From Glycomyces lechevalierae (GTDB lineage: Bacteria > Actinomycetota > Actinomycetes > Mycobacteriales > Micromonosporaceae), in NCBI RefSeq assembly GCF_027622945.1, contig NZ_JAPZVQ010000022.1, positions 19,725 to 83,724 on the forward strand: a stretch of DNA of 64,000 nucleotides. Reading direction: 5' to 3'. The position numbers and the translations under genes are program-made. How positions within the stretch are numbered: the first letter of the stretch is position 1; every line of letters starts with the position of its first letter. Positions 52,556 through 61,338 of this stretch are shown piece by piece. The notes beneath the pieces are model-generated. The model saw nothing but the letters and a program-made list of their open reading frames with translations. It ran no database searches and was not told where the DNA came from.

Positions 52556-52950
52556 AAGACGCCGAGAACGGTCTCGAGACCACCAAGGGTTATCCACAGG
52601 CACTTGACCTGCAACGACAATCAGAACCTTCGAAGTTATCCACAGGCGCAAAACTTCTGTTGCCGCTCAACTACCCCACGTGTTGTAGTAGATGGCAAAA
52701 ACGCCATCGGACGGAGCACCGGCGGGATGGCGGCGACATGAGGGGATTCGCGAACGTCGCCATACCGAGGTCGCGCGCGGCAATCCGGCCGCGCGTGGTC
52801 CCCGCCAGGTGCCACACCACCTCTCGCTCCCGCGGGAGCACACGGGGTGGCCGGACACACCGGTCCGGCCGCCCCGCCCAATAACCACATAGAGCGCCCC
52901 TGCTTCAGATGGCTGATGACGTTGTGCGCGTTCGTTCGTAGACTCGATTG
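52556..52950. other. Intergenic stretch with two DnaA boxes
   Basis: No gene supported. Holds the palindrome GGTCTCGAGACC (52571-52582) and two consensus DnaA boxes. A 66-residue ORF at 52692 lacks support. Confidence 0.5.
52591..52645 (+). other. Two perfect DnaA boxes
   Basis: TTATCCACA at 52591-52599 and again at 52637-52645, same orientation, 46 bases apart, both followed by GGC. This is the strict bacterial DnaA consensus. Far from any recognisable dnaA/dnaN, so a titration or regulatory site, or a relic of a replicon. Confidence 0.6.
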
Positions 52951-53412
52951 GTGGACATCGAATTCCGTGCCGCCCGCTCTGACGAGGCCGCGCTGATCTC
53001 TGATCTGGCGATGCGGTCCAAAGCGCACTGGGGCTACAGCGCCGATTTCCTCGACGCCGTCCGCCTTGAGTTGACCTACTCGCCGCAGGTGTGTTCCTCC
53101 GGCTCGCTCGTCGTGGCAGAGCGGTCGGGCCGGATCCTGGGTTTCTATCGGCTGGTCGAGGGCGTCCCGGAGAGCTGCCTCGACTCGCTGTTCGTGGATC
53201 CGTCGGCCATCGGGACCGGCGTGGGGCGGGCCCTCCTCGAGCGCGCACTGCTTGCGGCGCAGGCGGTCGGGGCCCGGACGGTCACGCTCGAGGCCGATCC
53301 GCACGCAGAACCGTTCTATGCCAAGTTCGGCGCGGTCCGGATCGGGGAGGTCCCGAGCGAGTCGATCCCGGGGAGGTTGCTGCCGCACTTGCGGTTCGAT
53401 CTCGCCGAATGA
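52951..53412 (+). CDS. GNAT family N-acetyltransferase
   Basis: A 153-residue GNAT protein, GTG start (TTG 52948 is an alternative). Strand 4 and motif A are LDSLFVDPSAIGTGVGRALL near residues 78-97, and PHAEPFYAKFGAVRIG near 123-138 is the C-terminal motif. Acceptor unknown. It ends 20 bases before the convergent Nudix gene. Confidence 0.87.
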   Translation: MDIEFRAARSDEAALISDLAMRSKAHWGYSADFLDAVRLELTYSPQVCSSGSLVVAERSGRILGFYRLVEGVPESCLDSLFVDPSAIGTGVGRALLERALLAAQAVGARTVTLEADPHAEPFYAKFGAVRIGEVPSESIPGRLLPHLRFDLAE

Positions 53413-53432
53413 TGGGTGCGCCGGTTCGTTGA

Positions 53433-54137
53433 CTACGCAACTTGGTCCGCGAGCAGGGGCCCGGCGATTCGCAGGCTTTCCGTTCGCGTCAAATGGATCC
53501 GCGCGTCGGCCGCGATGGGCCCGCCCGCGGCGATCGTCGCTCCCGTGGCGGTGAGGTCGGCGAAGGTCGAGCCCTCCCCGAACAGGCTCCCGGTCCGCAG
53601 AGGCATCCAGACCAGGGCCGCGATGTCCGGGTCGTCGGGTTCGAACCCGCTCGGTTCCTCGATGAACTCGGCGAGGAACATGCAGAAGTAGGTGAACGGC
53701 CCGAACGGCAGGTCCGGCCTGAACCGCTTCGTCGGGTCGGGGTTGCGGAAACGGTGCACGATGTAGGGCGCGGGCGCGTCGTCCGTGCGGGCTTCGCGCA
53801 GCGTGTCGGTTTCGATGTCGTGCAGGTAGGTCCGCGAAGCGGGTACGAGCCGCACCGGCACGCCGAGCTCCTCCCGGGCCTCCCGGAGCGCGCACTCCCA
53901 CGGGTCCTCGCCGGGCTCCTGCCCGCCGCCGACACCGCCGACGTACCAGTCGGTCCCGCTCGCGTCCACGGCGTCGACCCCGTCGGCGCTGAAGGTGGTC
54001 AGCACCTTCCCGTCGCGGACGAGCAGCACCCCGGCGCAGAACGGCCGCCCGGCGGTCAGCCGCCGCACCGCCACCGCCCCTGCGTCGGCTTCCTGCCAGA
54101 TCTGATCTTCGATCGAAACGGTGTCTTCGCGCGTCAT
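53433..54137 (-). CDS. Nudix hydrolase
   Basis: A 234-residue Nudix protein. The Nudix box runs GGQEPGEDPWECALREAREE then LGV (G-x5-E-x7-REUXEE-x-G), near residues 72-94. N-terminal strand FCAGVLLVRDGKVLTTF. Hydrolyses a nucleoside diphosphate-linked compound; the substrate is unknown. ATG 54137 with GGGAGG seven bases upstream decides the start. Confidence 0.9.
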   Translation of the reverse strand: MTREDTVSIEDQIWQEADAGAVAVRRLTAGRPFCAGVLLVRDGKVLTTFSADGVDAVDASGTDWYVGGVGGGQEPGEDPWECALREAREELGVPVRLVPASRTYLHDIETDTLREARTDDAPAPYIVHRFRNPDPTKRFRPDLPFGPFTYFCMFLAEFIEEPSGFEPDDPDIAALVWMPLRTGSLFGEGSTFADLTATGATIAAGGPIAADARIHLTRTESLRIAGPLLADQVA

Positions 54138-54243
54138 CGCATTGCCTCCCTTGCCGAACCTCGACCGTACGCCAACGCTCAAGCCCTTTCGGAAGCCATG
54201 CACCACCCCTGCGGTCCGGTGCGGCACCTGGATTGCGCTGCCT

Positions 54244-54849
54244 TCAGGCGGCGAGGCGGTCGAGCCAGGGGTGGGTGCCGTAGGCGACCGTCATCGATTC
54301 GCGGAGCCATTGGCGCTGTTCAGGGTTCAGCTTCGGCGCCGCCATGCGGAAGTCGTGTTCGTCTTTCGGCCTGGCGCCCTTGGCCTTGTACAGCAGTTGA
54401 ATCTCGGGGGCCAGGTACGGGATGCCGTCGGCCGTGACACGGCCGATCTCCGCGATCGGGCGTCGGATGCGCGGGTCGCGGCGGGAGACCCAGTCGTCGC
54501 CGTCGGCCTCGTCGAGCATGAATTGGAGGCGCCAGGGCGCGTCGGCGCTTGGGCGGCACCAGATGTCGTGGACCTCGGGCGGCAGGATCTCGCCGGTCGC
54601 CCAGGGCCGCAGTACACCGGGCGGATCGGCGGCCCACCATTCCCAGCCTGAAAGTGCCTGCTGGGCCTGGAGCTGGTCGCGGCGGAGGAGCAGGACGTCG
54701 ACGTCGCCGTGCGGGCGGAACGGTTCGTCGACCGCGAACTCGATCGCCCACCCGCCGGCGATCCACCATGGCGCATCGACTGGGGTGAGCAGTTTGCGGA
54801 CTTCGTTCGGTGATGCAGGGTCCCACCTGCCCAGATGATTCGCGGTCAT
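54244..54849 (-). CDS. Nucleotidyltransferase-fold protein, AadA-like
   Basis: A 201-residue protein of the minimal nucleotidyltransferase type found in many small resistance or toxin-like proteins. WWIAGGWAIEFAVDEPFRPH then GDVDVLLLRRDQ gives the GG..D.D pattern, and WRLQFMLDEADGD adds a third acidic strand. The final region LLYKAKGARPKDEHDF is also shared by the family. ATG 54849 has GGAGG eight bases upstream; ATG 54855 is too close to it. Confidence 0.8.
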   Translation of the reverse strand: MTANHLGRWDPASPNEVRKLLTPVDAPWWIAGGWAIEFAVDEPFRPHGDVDVLLLRRDQLQAQQALSGWEWWAADPPGVLRPWATGEILPPEVHDIWCRPSADAPWRLQFMLDEADGDDWVSRRDPRIRRPIAEIGRVTADGIPYLAPEIQLLYKAKGARPKDEHDFRMAAPKLNPEQRQWLRESMTVAYGTHPWLDRLAA

Positions 54850-54945
54850 CCGCATATCCTCCGTGTCGGCCGCGCGCGGCGCGACCGATTTGCGGTGCGG
54901 CGCAGCCGATGGCGCTCCCGGGTTCGTGCCAACCACGCCACATCT

Positions 54946-54979
54946 ATTGATTTTCGATAGGAACCGATCGATAATCGAT
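54946..54979 (+). promoter_or_regulatory. Two phased 13-mer operator-like sites before DUF2975-XRE pair
   Basis: ATTGATTTTCGAT (54946-54958) and ATCGATAATCGAT (54967-54979) are 21 bases apart, two helical turns. The second is palindromic and ends three bases before the ATG at 54982. Confidence 0.5.
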
Positions 54980-54981
54980 AC

Positions 54982-55461
54982 ATGAGCAAATTCTTCACGG
55001 TCGTCCTCCGCGCCGGCATCGCAGGCGCGATCCTCCTGGGCCTCTTCGGGCAGGTCCTCGTCATCCCCAACTCGGGCATGGAGGAGTTCAACCGGCTCCT
55101 CCCCCCGTTCGCCTACCTCTACGCGACCGTCGGCATCCTCGGCATCGCCTGCGTCCAAGTCGCCATGGTCGCGGTGTGGATGCTGCTCACCATGATCGAG
55201 CGCGACGCGATCTTCACCCTCAAGGCCTTCCGCTGGATCGACATCATCATCGGCGCCTCGATCGCGGCCACCCTGCTCGCGGCCGGTGTCGCCGTGCACC
55301 TGCTCTTCACCGACATCCCCGAGATGACGGTCCTCGGCATGTGGCTCGCCGCGATCGCGGCGGCCGCCGTCGGCGCGTGCTTCGCGATGCTGATGGTCAT
55401 CATGCGCGGTCTGCTGCGCAAGGCCACCGACCTCGAGACCGAGATGGCCGAGGTCGTCTGA
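54982..55461 (+). CDS. DUF2975 membrane protein
   Basis: A 159-residue protein with four helices (about 6-28, 42-70, 87-108, 115-140). It matches DUF2975, with IERDAIFTLKAFRWIDIIIG near residues 72-91 as the conserved segment. These proteins almost always pair with a small XRE regulator, as here. The membrane role is unknown. Its stop overlaps the start of the regulator gene by one base. Confidence 0.87.
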   Translation: MSKFFTVVLRAGIAGAILLGLFGQVLVIPNSGMEEFNRLLPPFAYLYATVGILGIACVQVAMVAVWMLLTMIERDAIFTLKAFRWIDIIIGASIAATLLAAGVAVHLLFTDIPEMTVLGMWLAAIAAAAVGACFAMLMVIMRGLLRKATDLETEMAEVV

Positions 55462-55676
55462 TGCCGATCATCGTCGACCTCGACGTCCTCCTCGCCGAGC
55501 GCGCCATGTCGGTCGGCGAGTTCGCGGCGGCGGTTGGGATCACCCCGGCGAACGTCGCGGTCCTCAAGAACGGCAGGGCGAAAGCGGTCCGCTTCACCAC
55601 GCTCGAAGCGATCTGCCGCGTCCTGGAATGCCAGCCCGGGGACGTCCTCCGCTGGGTCCCCGACGACGAGGCCTAA
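55461..55676 (+). CDS. Small XRE/Cro-type regulator (YozG-like)
   Basis: A 71-residue protein, nearly all helix-turn-helix: MSVGEFAAAVGITPANVAVL near residues 16-35, then RAKAVRFTTLEAICRVLECQ. ATG overlaps the DUF2975 stop (TGATG). Likely controls its own operon through the phased sites at 54946-54979. Confidence 0.9.
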   Translation: MPIIVDLDVLLAERAMSVGEFAAAVGITPANVAVLKNGRAKAVRFTTLEAICRVLECQPGDVLRWVPDDEA

Positions 55677-55688
55677 CCTCCGGGGATC

Positions 55689-55988
55689 ATGGATCCCATG
55701 CCCCCGATCGAACTGTGCTGTCTCCTCCGGGCCCGGCCCGGCGCCGAGAAGGCCATGGCCGCATACGAAACCAAGGTGACCGCGCTCGTCCCCGAACACG
55801 GGGGCGAGCTGCTGTCGCGCGTGATCGGCGACGGCGCGGACGGCCACCCGCACGAGGTCCACGTCTACCGCTTTCCCGGCCAGGCCGCCCTCGACGCCTA
55901 CATGGCCGACCCCCGCCGCCTCGCCCTCACCGAGGAGCGCGACCGCACCGTCGAGAGCACGGTCCTCTTCCCCGTCCGGGTCGTCTGA
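55689..55988 (+). CDS. DUF1330-like protein
   Basis: A 99-residue dimeric alpha/beta-barrel type protein. LRARPGAEKAMAAYETKV then VHVYRFPGQAALDAYMADPR are the two conserved halves of DUF1330/EthD-like folds. No catalytic role can be assigned. ATG 55689, or 55698 (MPPIEL). Just downstream of the XRE gene; may be in the same transcript. Confidence 0.7.
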   Translation: MDPMPPIELCCLLRARPGAEKAMAAYETKVTALVPEHGGELLSRVIGDGADGHPHEVHVYRFPGQAALDAYMADPRRLALTEERDRTVESTVLFPVRVV

Positions 55989-55990
55989 GG

Positions 55991-56662
55991 TCAGCGGCCG
56001 CCGCCGAGGATCTCGCCGAGGCGCTCCACCGCTTTCGCCTGGGCCGCTTGGATGGTGGCGGTCGCCTGGGCGGACAGCTCCTCGCACTCGGTGTCGAGCG
56101 TCGCGTTCGGCACCAGGAACTTGAACCCGGTGAGCCGTCCCTCCACATTGACCTCCGCAGAGCAGAGGTCGTCGTCCGTGGTATGGGCGAACCGCTCGTG
56201 CGCGCTGCGGGCGATGCGGTCGCGGAGTTCGTCGCCGCTCCGGTCGGGGACGCGGGCCGCGAAGAGGTCGGCGTGGGCGCGTTCGAGCAGGAGCACGTAC
56301 TCCGAGCGGGCGGCCTCGGCGGCGGTCCAGGCCGCCTGGATCGCGTCCGCCACCGCCGGGTTGCTCAACCGGTCGATGGTCGGGCTCAGCGCCAGGGACT
56401 GCAAGCGCCCCAGGTAGTCGAGGCGCAGCCACGCCACCCGGTCCGCGTCCGTCCCGTCGAAGCCGCGTCCCGCCAGCTCCTCGGTGAGGGCCTCGGCGCG
56501 TTCGGCGAGGTCCGCCGCCTGCTCGTACCGCTCCCGGCTCGGGGCCGCGTCCAGGGCGCGGTCGACGCCGTCGCGCACCGCCCCGGCGGGGAGCCGCGCG
56601 GCGGCGTGGCGCCCGGCGGCCAGGCGGTCCTCGTAGTCCTCGGGGATCTCGATCCGGTTCAT
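55991..56662 (-). CDS. Helical protein with YbaB-like C-terminus
   Basis: A 223-residue protein with a long helical N-terminal part (residues 1-130, coiled-coil-like) and a C-terminal part from about 160 (DLCSAEVNVEGRLTGFKFLV, then ATIQAAQAKAVERLGEIL) that resembles the YbaB/EbfC fold. YbaB-like domains occur in proteins linked to ESX loci. ATG with GGAGGAAAG upstream. Divergent from the large SARP regulator gene. Confidence 0.55.
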   Translation of the reverse strand: MNRIEIPEDYEDRLAAGRHAAARLPAGAVRDGVDRALDAAPSRERYEQAADLAERAEALTEELAGRGFDGTDADRVAWLRLDYLGRLQSLALSPTIDRLSNPAVADAIQAAWTAAEAARSEYVLLLERAHADLFAARVPDRSGDELRDRIARSAHERFAHTTDDDLCSAEVNVEGRLTGFKFLVPNATLDTECEELSAQATATIQAAQAKAVERLGEILGGGR

Positions 56663-56828
56663 CGGCTTTCCTCCTCAAACGCTGGTCAAGTGCATCGTTC
56701 CCGGCGCGCTCACGGATCGGTCACCGATCGGTCATGCCCCGCCGCCGCGCCGTTGGGGAATGCGTCACTTATGGCGTTGTGGGACACTGGAGGTTCCCCT
56801 GTCCCGGTTCGGAGCGAAGGCGGAACAC

Positions 56829-59771
56829 ATGCCCCACCTCGACGTTCGCCTGCTTGGGCCCCTTGAGCTCCGCGTCGACGGCGTCCCGGTCGCGATCCCG
56901 CGCGGGAACACGGCCACGGTCCTCGCGATCCTCCTCGACGAGGCCAACGGCGTCGTCCCGCTCGAGAGCATCGTGCGCGCCGTCTACGGCATCGACATCC
57001 CGCAGGACCCCGAGACGCAGGTGCAGAACACCATCGGCGTCCTGCGCCGCAAGCTCGGCGCCGCCCGCGACCGGGTCGAGACCGTCGGCCGCGCCTACCG
57101 GTTCCGCATCGACACCGCCGAACTGGACACCTTGCGCTGCAAAGCGAACGAGGACCACGCCCGCGCGCTGCGCAACGAGGGCCGGCTCGACGAGGCCGTC
57201 GCCGCCCTCCGCGACGCCCTCGGCGAATGGCACGGCCCCGCCCTCGCCGACCTCTCCGGCGCCACAGTGGACTCGATCCGCCGCCGCTACGACGAGCACC
57301 GCCTCGCCCTCCTCGAACGCCGCATCGACCTCGACCTCGACCTGGGCCGCGCCGCCGAGGTCGTCGACGAACTGCGCCAGATCGTCGCCGTCCACGGCAC
57401 CCGCCAGCGCTTCACGGCCCTTCTCATGCGCGCCCTCCACGCCTGCGGCCACACCGCCGAAGCCCTCGAAGCCTTTGCTGCCCTGCGGGAACGCCTCGCC
57501 GACGAACTCGGCGCCGACCCCGACCAGCCCCTGCGGGACCTCCACACCGCGATCCTCCGCGACGGCCCGCCCGCCGACCCCGCGGCCCCGGCCGCCTCCG
57601 AAGCGCCGTTCCCGCGCCGCATCCCGGTGATGCTCCCGCGCGCCAACACCCGCTTCACCGGGCGCACCGGCCAGATGCGCCTCCTCGACGGCTTCCTCGA
57701 AGCGGCCGAAGGCACCGCGGGCCTCGCCGTCGTCACCGGCATGGGCGGCGTCGGCAAGACCGCGCTCGCCGTCTCCTGGGCGCACCGCGTCGCCCACCGC
57801 TTCCCCGACGGCCAGTTGTACTTCAACCTGCGCGGCTTCGACCCGCTCGCGCCCGGCGCGGACGCCGCCACCGTCCTCGGCGAAGCACTCGTCGCCCTCG
57901 GCGTCGAAGCCCACCACCTCCCGGCGGGCCTGGACGAGCGGATCGGCCTGTACCGCACCGTCCTCGCGGGCCGCCGCGTCCTCGTCGTCCTCGACAACGC
58001 CCGCGACGCCGCCGCCGTGCGCCCGCTCCTGCCCGTCGCCCCCGGCTCGTTCACCCTCGTCACCAGCCGCGACCGCCTCTCCGGCCTCGACGCCACCGAA
58101 GGCGCCGACACCGTGCCGCTCGAACTGCTGTCCGACGCCGACGCGTGGGCGCTCCTGGTGCGCCGCATCGGCATGGACCGCGCCATGGACGAGGAGCGCG
58201 CCGTCCTCCGCATCGTCGCCTCCTGCGGCCGGCTCCCCTTGGCGCTCACCCTCATCGGCGCGTGGGCCGCCGCCCACCCGCAGTTCTCCCTCGCGTCCCT
58301 CGCGGACCGGCTCGACACGACCACGAACGTCTTCCGCGTCCTCGCCTCCACCGATCTCGCCTCCGACCCCCGCTCCGTCTTCGCCTGCTCCTACCAGGCC
58401 CTCGGCTCCCGCGCCGCCCGCGCCTTCCGCCTCTTCGGCCTCCACCCCGGCCCGGACCTCACCGTGCCCGCCATGGCCAGCCTCATGGGCGTCCCGCCCG
58501 CCGACGCCGAAGCGGCCCTCCACGAACTCGCCGGCGTCCACCTGATCGACCAGCCGAGCGAGGGCCGGTACACCATGCACGACCTGCTGCGTTCCTATGC
58601 GGCCGAACGCATCACGGAGGAGGTCGCGCTTGCCGAGCGGGACATGGCCGAGACTCGCCTCGTCGACCACTTCATCCAGTCGGCGCAGGCGGCCGCGCAG
58701 TTCCTGAGCTTCCACAGCGGAGGACTCGACCTCGACCCTCCGGTGCCCGGCGTCGCCGTCGAGCACATCGCCGACCTGGCCGCCGCCGCGGCTTGGTTCG
58801 GCAGCGAATACGAAGTGCTGCTCGCGCTGCTGCGCCGCCCGAGCCCGCCCGGCGGCGACTCGCGCACCTGGGGGCTGGCATGGTGCCTGGCCGGATACAT
58901 GATCGACCGCGGCCTGGGGCCGGACCTCTTCGAAGCGCAGTCGGCGGCGCTCGCCGCGGCGGAGCGGAGCGGCGACGTGTTCAAGCAGGTCGTCTCGCTC
59001 GGATACCTCTCGGCGGCGAACCTCCTCATGGGCGACCGGGACGCGTCGCGCGCCTACCTCGAGCGGGCCACGGCGCTGACCGGCGGCATCGAGCAGCCCT
59101 GGGCCAAGGGCTTCGTCTACTACGCGCTGTGCGTCCAGGCCGGGCGCGAAGACCGCGATGCGGATGCACTCGCATACGGCCGCCGCTCCTCCCAGTACTT
59201 CCATGAGGCGGGCAGCCGGTTCTGGGAGTTCCGGGCGATCTGGGCCATCGGCTGGCACAGTGCCCGCCTCGGCATGCACGCCGAGGCCCGCGAGCACTTC
59301 GACCGGCTGCTCGCTGCGGCCGAGGAGTCCGGGGCCCCGCCGGGGATCGCCAGCGCGCACCTCGGCTACGGGTTCATCGCGCACCAAGAGGGCCGGCTCG
59401 ACGAGGCGCTGTTGCATTACGACCGGGCGCGTGAGGTGTTCGCCGAGTACGGGGTGGACCCGAGCGTCGCCTACGTGCGTGAGCTGACCGGCGATTCGCT
59501 GGCCGCCAAGGGGGCGGCGACGGCCGCGGCCGCTGAATGGAGGTCGGCCGAGCGCGTGTACGCCGAATACGGGACGACCCACGAACTCACCCGCGTGCGC
59601 GGCAAGCTCGAAGACGTCGGCAAGGTTCGCGTTGCCGTCGAGGGCGGACTGATCAGCGTGGGTGCCCGCGAGGAGCCCTCCCGTCTCGAGCAGGCGGTCC
59701 GAGAGACGTTGGACGCGTTCGGATATGAGGTCATCGACCAGACGTCCGCGTTCGAGGAGGTCGAGCGGTGA
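56829..59771 (+). CDS. AfsR/SARP-type regulator with BTAD, NB-ARC and TPR domains
   Basis: A 980-residue regulator. Residues 1-95 are an OmpR-like winged helix (DVRLLGPLELRVDGVPVAI), 100-255 the BTAD activation domain, about 285-600 an NB-ARC ATPase (Walker A GMGGVGKTALA, Walker B VLVVLDNA) and the rest TPR-like helices. This is the AfsR layout used to activate secondary metabolism or secretion loci by DNA and ATP binding. ATG 56829 chosen (MPHLDVRLLG); an upstream frame to 56760 exists. The next gene overlaps by four bases. Confidence 0.92.
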   Translation: MPHLDVRLLGPLELRVDGVPVAIPRGNTATVLAILLDEANGVVPLESIVRAVYGIDIPQDPETQVQNTIGVLRRKLGAARDRVETVGRAYRFRIDTAELDTLRCKANEDHARALRNEGRLDEAVAALRDALGEWHGPALADLSGATVDSIRRRYDEHRLALLERRIDLDLDLGRAAEVVDELRQIVAVHGTRQRFTALLMRALHACGHTAEALEAFAALRERLADELGADPDQPLRDLHTAILRDGPPADPAAPAASEAPFPRRIPVMLPRANTRFTGRTGQMRLLDGFLEAAEGTAGLAVVTGMGGVGKTALAVSWAHRVAHRFPDGQLYFNLRGFDPLAPGADAATVLGEALVALGVEAHHLPAGLDERIGLYRTVLAGRRVLVVLDNARDAAAVRPLLPVAPGSFTLVTSRDRLSGLDATEGADTVPLELLSDADAWALLVRRIGMDRAMDEERAVLRIVASCGRLPLALTLIGAWAAAHPQFSLASLADRLDTTTNVFRVLASTDLASDPRSVFACSYQALGSRAARAFRLFGLHPGPDLTVPAMASLMGVPPADAEAALHELAGVHLIDQPSEGRYTMHDLLRSYAAERITEEVALAERDMAETRLVDHFIQSAQAAAQFLSFHSGGLDLDPPVPGVAVEHIADLAAAAAWFGSEYEVLLALLRRPSPPGGDSRTWGLAWCLAGYMIDRGLGPDLFEAQSAALAAAERSGDVFKQVVSLGYLSAANLLMGDRDASRAYLERATALTGGIEQPWAKGFVYYALCVQAGREDRDADALAYGRRSSQYFHEAGSRFWEFRAIWAIGWHSARLGMHAEAREHFDRLLAAAEESGAPPGIASAHLGYGFIAHQEGRLDEALLHYDRAREVFAEYGVDPSVAYVRELTGDSLAAKGAATAAAAEWRSAERVYAEYGTTHELTRVRGKLEDVGKVRVAVEGGLISVGAREEPSRLEQAVRETLDAFGYEVIDQTSAFEEVER

Positions 59772-60193
59772 GCGATTCGGCGCCGGGCGGCGCGCGGCGG
59801 CTGCGGCGCATCTTCAAGATCGGCCCGAAGCGGCCGGATCAGACCGCGGGGCTCGAAGCGCTCGCGAGGGCCGTCGTGGCCCGGTTGCGGCAGGACGGCT
59901 CCCCGGTGGTCATGACCGCTGTCGATCCCGTCCAGGTCGCCGCGGTCACCGGGCTGATCGATTCGATCCAGGGCTACGAGGACGCGGTGGTGAAAGTGGG
60001 TCCGCTGGTCGTCTCGAAGTACCGCGACCGGCTGCGGGCGCACTGCTGTACCGAAGCCGAGGCGTTGCACCTCGAGCGGCACCCGGCGATCCTCGATTCG
60101 GCCGCCGACCTGATCCTCCTGATCGACAGTCTGGCGGCGGGGGGTCTGCTGCCGTCGGACGAACCGCCTCGGGGGAGGCATCGGCGCGCCTGA
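59768..60193 (+). CDS. Unknown protein coupled to the AfsR-type regulator
   Basis: A 141-residue protein, GTG start overlapping the regulator stop (GTGA), so expression is coupled. Helical, with a basic start (RRLRRIFKIGPKRP) and two cysteines (HCCTEAEAL). No known domain. It may modulate the regulator (inference from context). Confidence 0.65.
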   Translation: MSDSAPGGARRLRRIFKIGPKRPDQTAGLEALARAVVARLRQDGSPVVMTAVDPVQVAAVTGLIDSIQGYEDAVVKVGPLVVSKYRDRLRAHCCTEAEALHLERHPAILDSAADLILLIDSLAAGGLLPSDEPPRGRHRRA

Positions 60194-60221
60194 ACGGGAC
60201 CGTCCGGCCGGGTGCGAGAAC

Positions 60222-60331
60222 GGGGTCGGGGGGGGGGCCGGCGGCGGGGGGCCCCCCCCCCGCGGGGGGGGGGGGGGCGGCGGGGGGGGGGGGGGGCGGC
60301 GGCGGCCCCCCCCCCCCCGCGCCCCCCCCCG
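60222..60331. repeat. G/C homopolymer-rich low-complexity block
   Basis: About 110 bases made almost only of G runs and then C runs, with GCGGCGG interruptions. It lies between the stops of two convergent genes (60193 and 60349), where a bidirectional terminator hairpin would be. Its composition suggests miscalled or gap-filled sequence. Confidence 0.7.
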
Positions 60332-60348
60332 ACCACATGCGTTGCCGC

Positions 60349-61338
60349 TCAGGCGGCCTCGGCGTCGAAGTCCGTCGCGAGCAGCGCCTCGATCGCCGGG
60401 TCGTAGAGGGCCGCGCCCGATTCCGACACGCTCGCCACGCCGATGAACCCGTTCACGCCGTCCACGTCGACGACGAGGAGGGCCGTGTCCTCGTAGAGGT
60501 CGGTGGTGTCCGGCGAGGCCGTCCAGGAGTTGCGCCATTCGGCGAGCACGCCCGGGCGACCGTCCACTTCGACCGGTGTGTAGGTGAGCTCGCTCTGCTG
60601 GTAGCCCTCGACGGTGGAGAACCCGTCGCCGAGCCACACCTCCGAGGCGCTGAGCGCGCTGGCGTTGAGGTCGGCCGGGTCGAAGACGGCCGCGGCGCCG
60701 GAGAAGAGGCCGACGCCGAAGATCGAGACCCAGGTCTCGGTGTGGTTGACCTGGTAGAGCTCGGCGTCCGCGAGGGGTTCGCTGGCGACGCCGGGGCCGG
60801 CCGCGGGCTGCCATTCGGCGCCGGGGATGGGCGTGACCGATCCGAGCGAGGCCACTTCGAGGTGCGTCCCGGAGGGCGCGGGCGGGGCCTCGGACTCCTG
60901 GTCGCCGCCGGTCTCGTCCTCGCCTTCGCCGCCGCCGGGGGTGTCCTGGACCGTGGCGTCGTCGTCCGCGAGGGTCGCGTCTTCGTCGTCGCCGAGGAAG
61001 TAGTAGCCGCCGAAGGCGCCGATCGCCATGAGGACGACGACGCCGATGACGAGGAGGATCGTGCTCGAGCTGCTCTTCGTGTTGGGCTGCACCGGCGGCG
61101 CGCCGTACTGCGGGTACTGGGCCTGGTAGCCGGCGGCCGGGTCGTACTGCGGGGCCTGGCCGGGGTACTGCTGCGGGGCCTGGCCCGGGTACTGCTGCTG
61201 GCTCGGAAGATGGGTGGTCGGGTAGGACTCGCCGCCGACCTGTCCGGGGGCGTAGCCTCCCGCGGGCGGCTGCGCGCCGGGCTGGGAGGGCCCGTACTGG
61301 CCGGGCTGGCCGGCGGGGTCTTGCGGGGGGTACGTCAT
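60349..61338 (-). CDS. Membrane-anchored protein with Pro/Gln-rich cytoplasmic tail
   Basis: A 329-residue protein. Residues 1-85 are rich in Pro, Gln, Tyr and Gly with two QYPGQAPQ-like repeats; one membrane helix follows (STILLVIGVVVLMAIGAFGG, about 90-110), then an acidic linker and a folded outer domain of about 180 residues. This topology is common in actinobacterial anchored proteins of unknown role. ATG 61338. Confidence 0.75.
   Translation of the reverse strand: MTYPPQDPAGQPGQYGPSQPGAQPPAGGYAPGQVGGESYPTTHLPSQQQYPGQAPQQYPGQAPQYDPAAGYQAQYPQYGAPPVQPNTKSSSSTILLVIGVVVLMAIGAFGGYYFLGDDEDATLADDDATVQDTPGGGEGEDETGGDQESEAPPAPSGTHLEVASLGSVTPIPGAEWQPAAGPGVASEPLADAELYQVNHTETWVSIFGVGLFSGAAAVFDPADLNASALSASEVWLGDGFSTVEGYQQSELTYTPVEVDGRPGVLAEWRNSWTASPDTTDLYEDTALLVVDVDGVNGFIGVASVSESGAALYDPAIEALLATDFDAEAA

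Noticed and set aside
52692..52892. 66-residue ORF after the DnaA boxes
   Set aside because: No ribosome site, no recognisable composition; read as intergenic.
56769..59582. 937-residue minus-strand ORF opposite the AfsR-type gene
   Set aside because: Gly/Arg/Glu-rich shadow of the regulator; no known domains.
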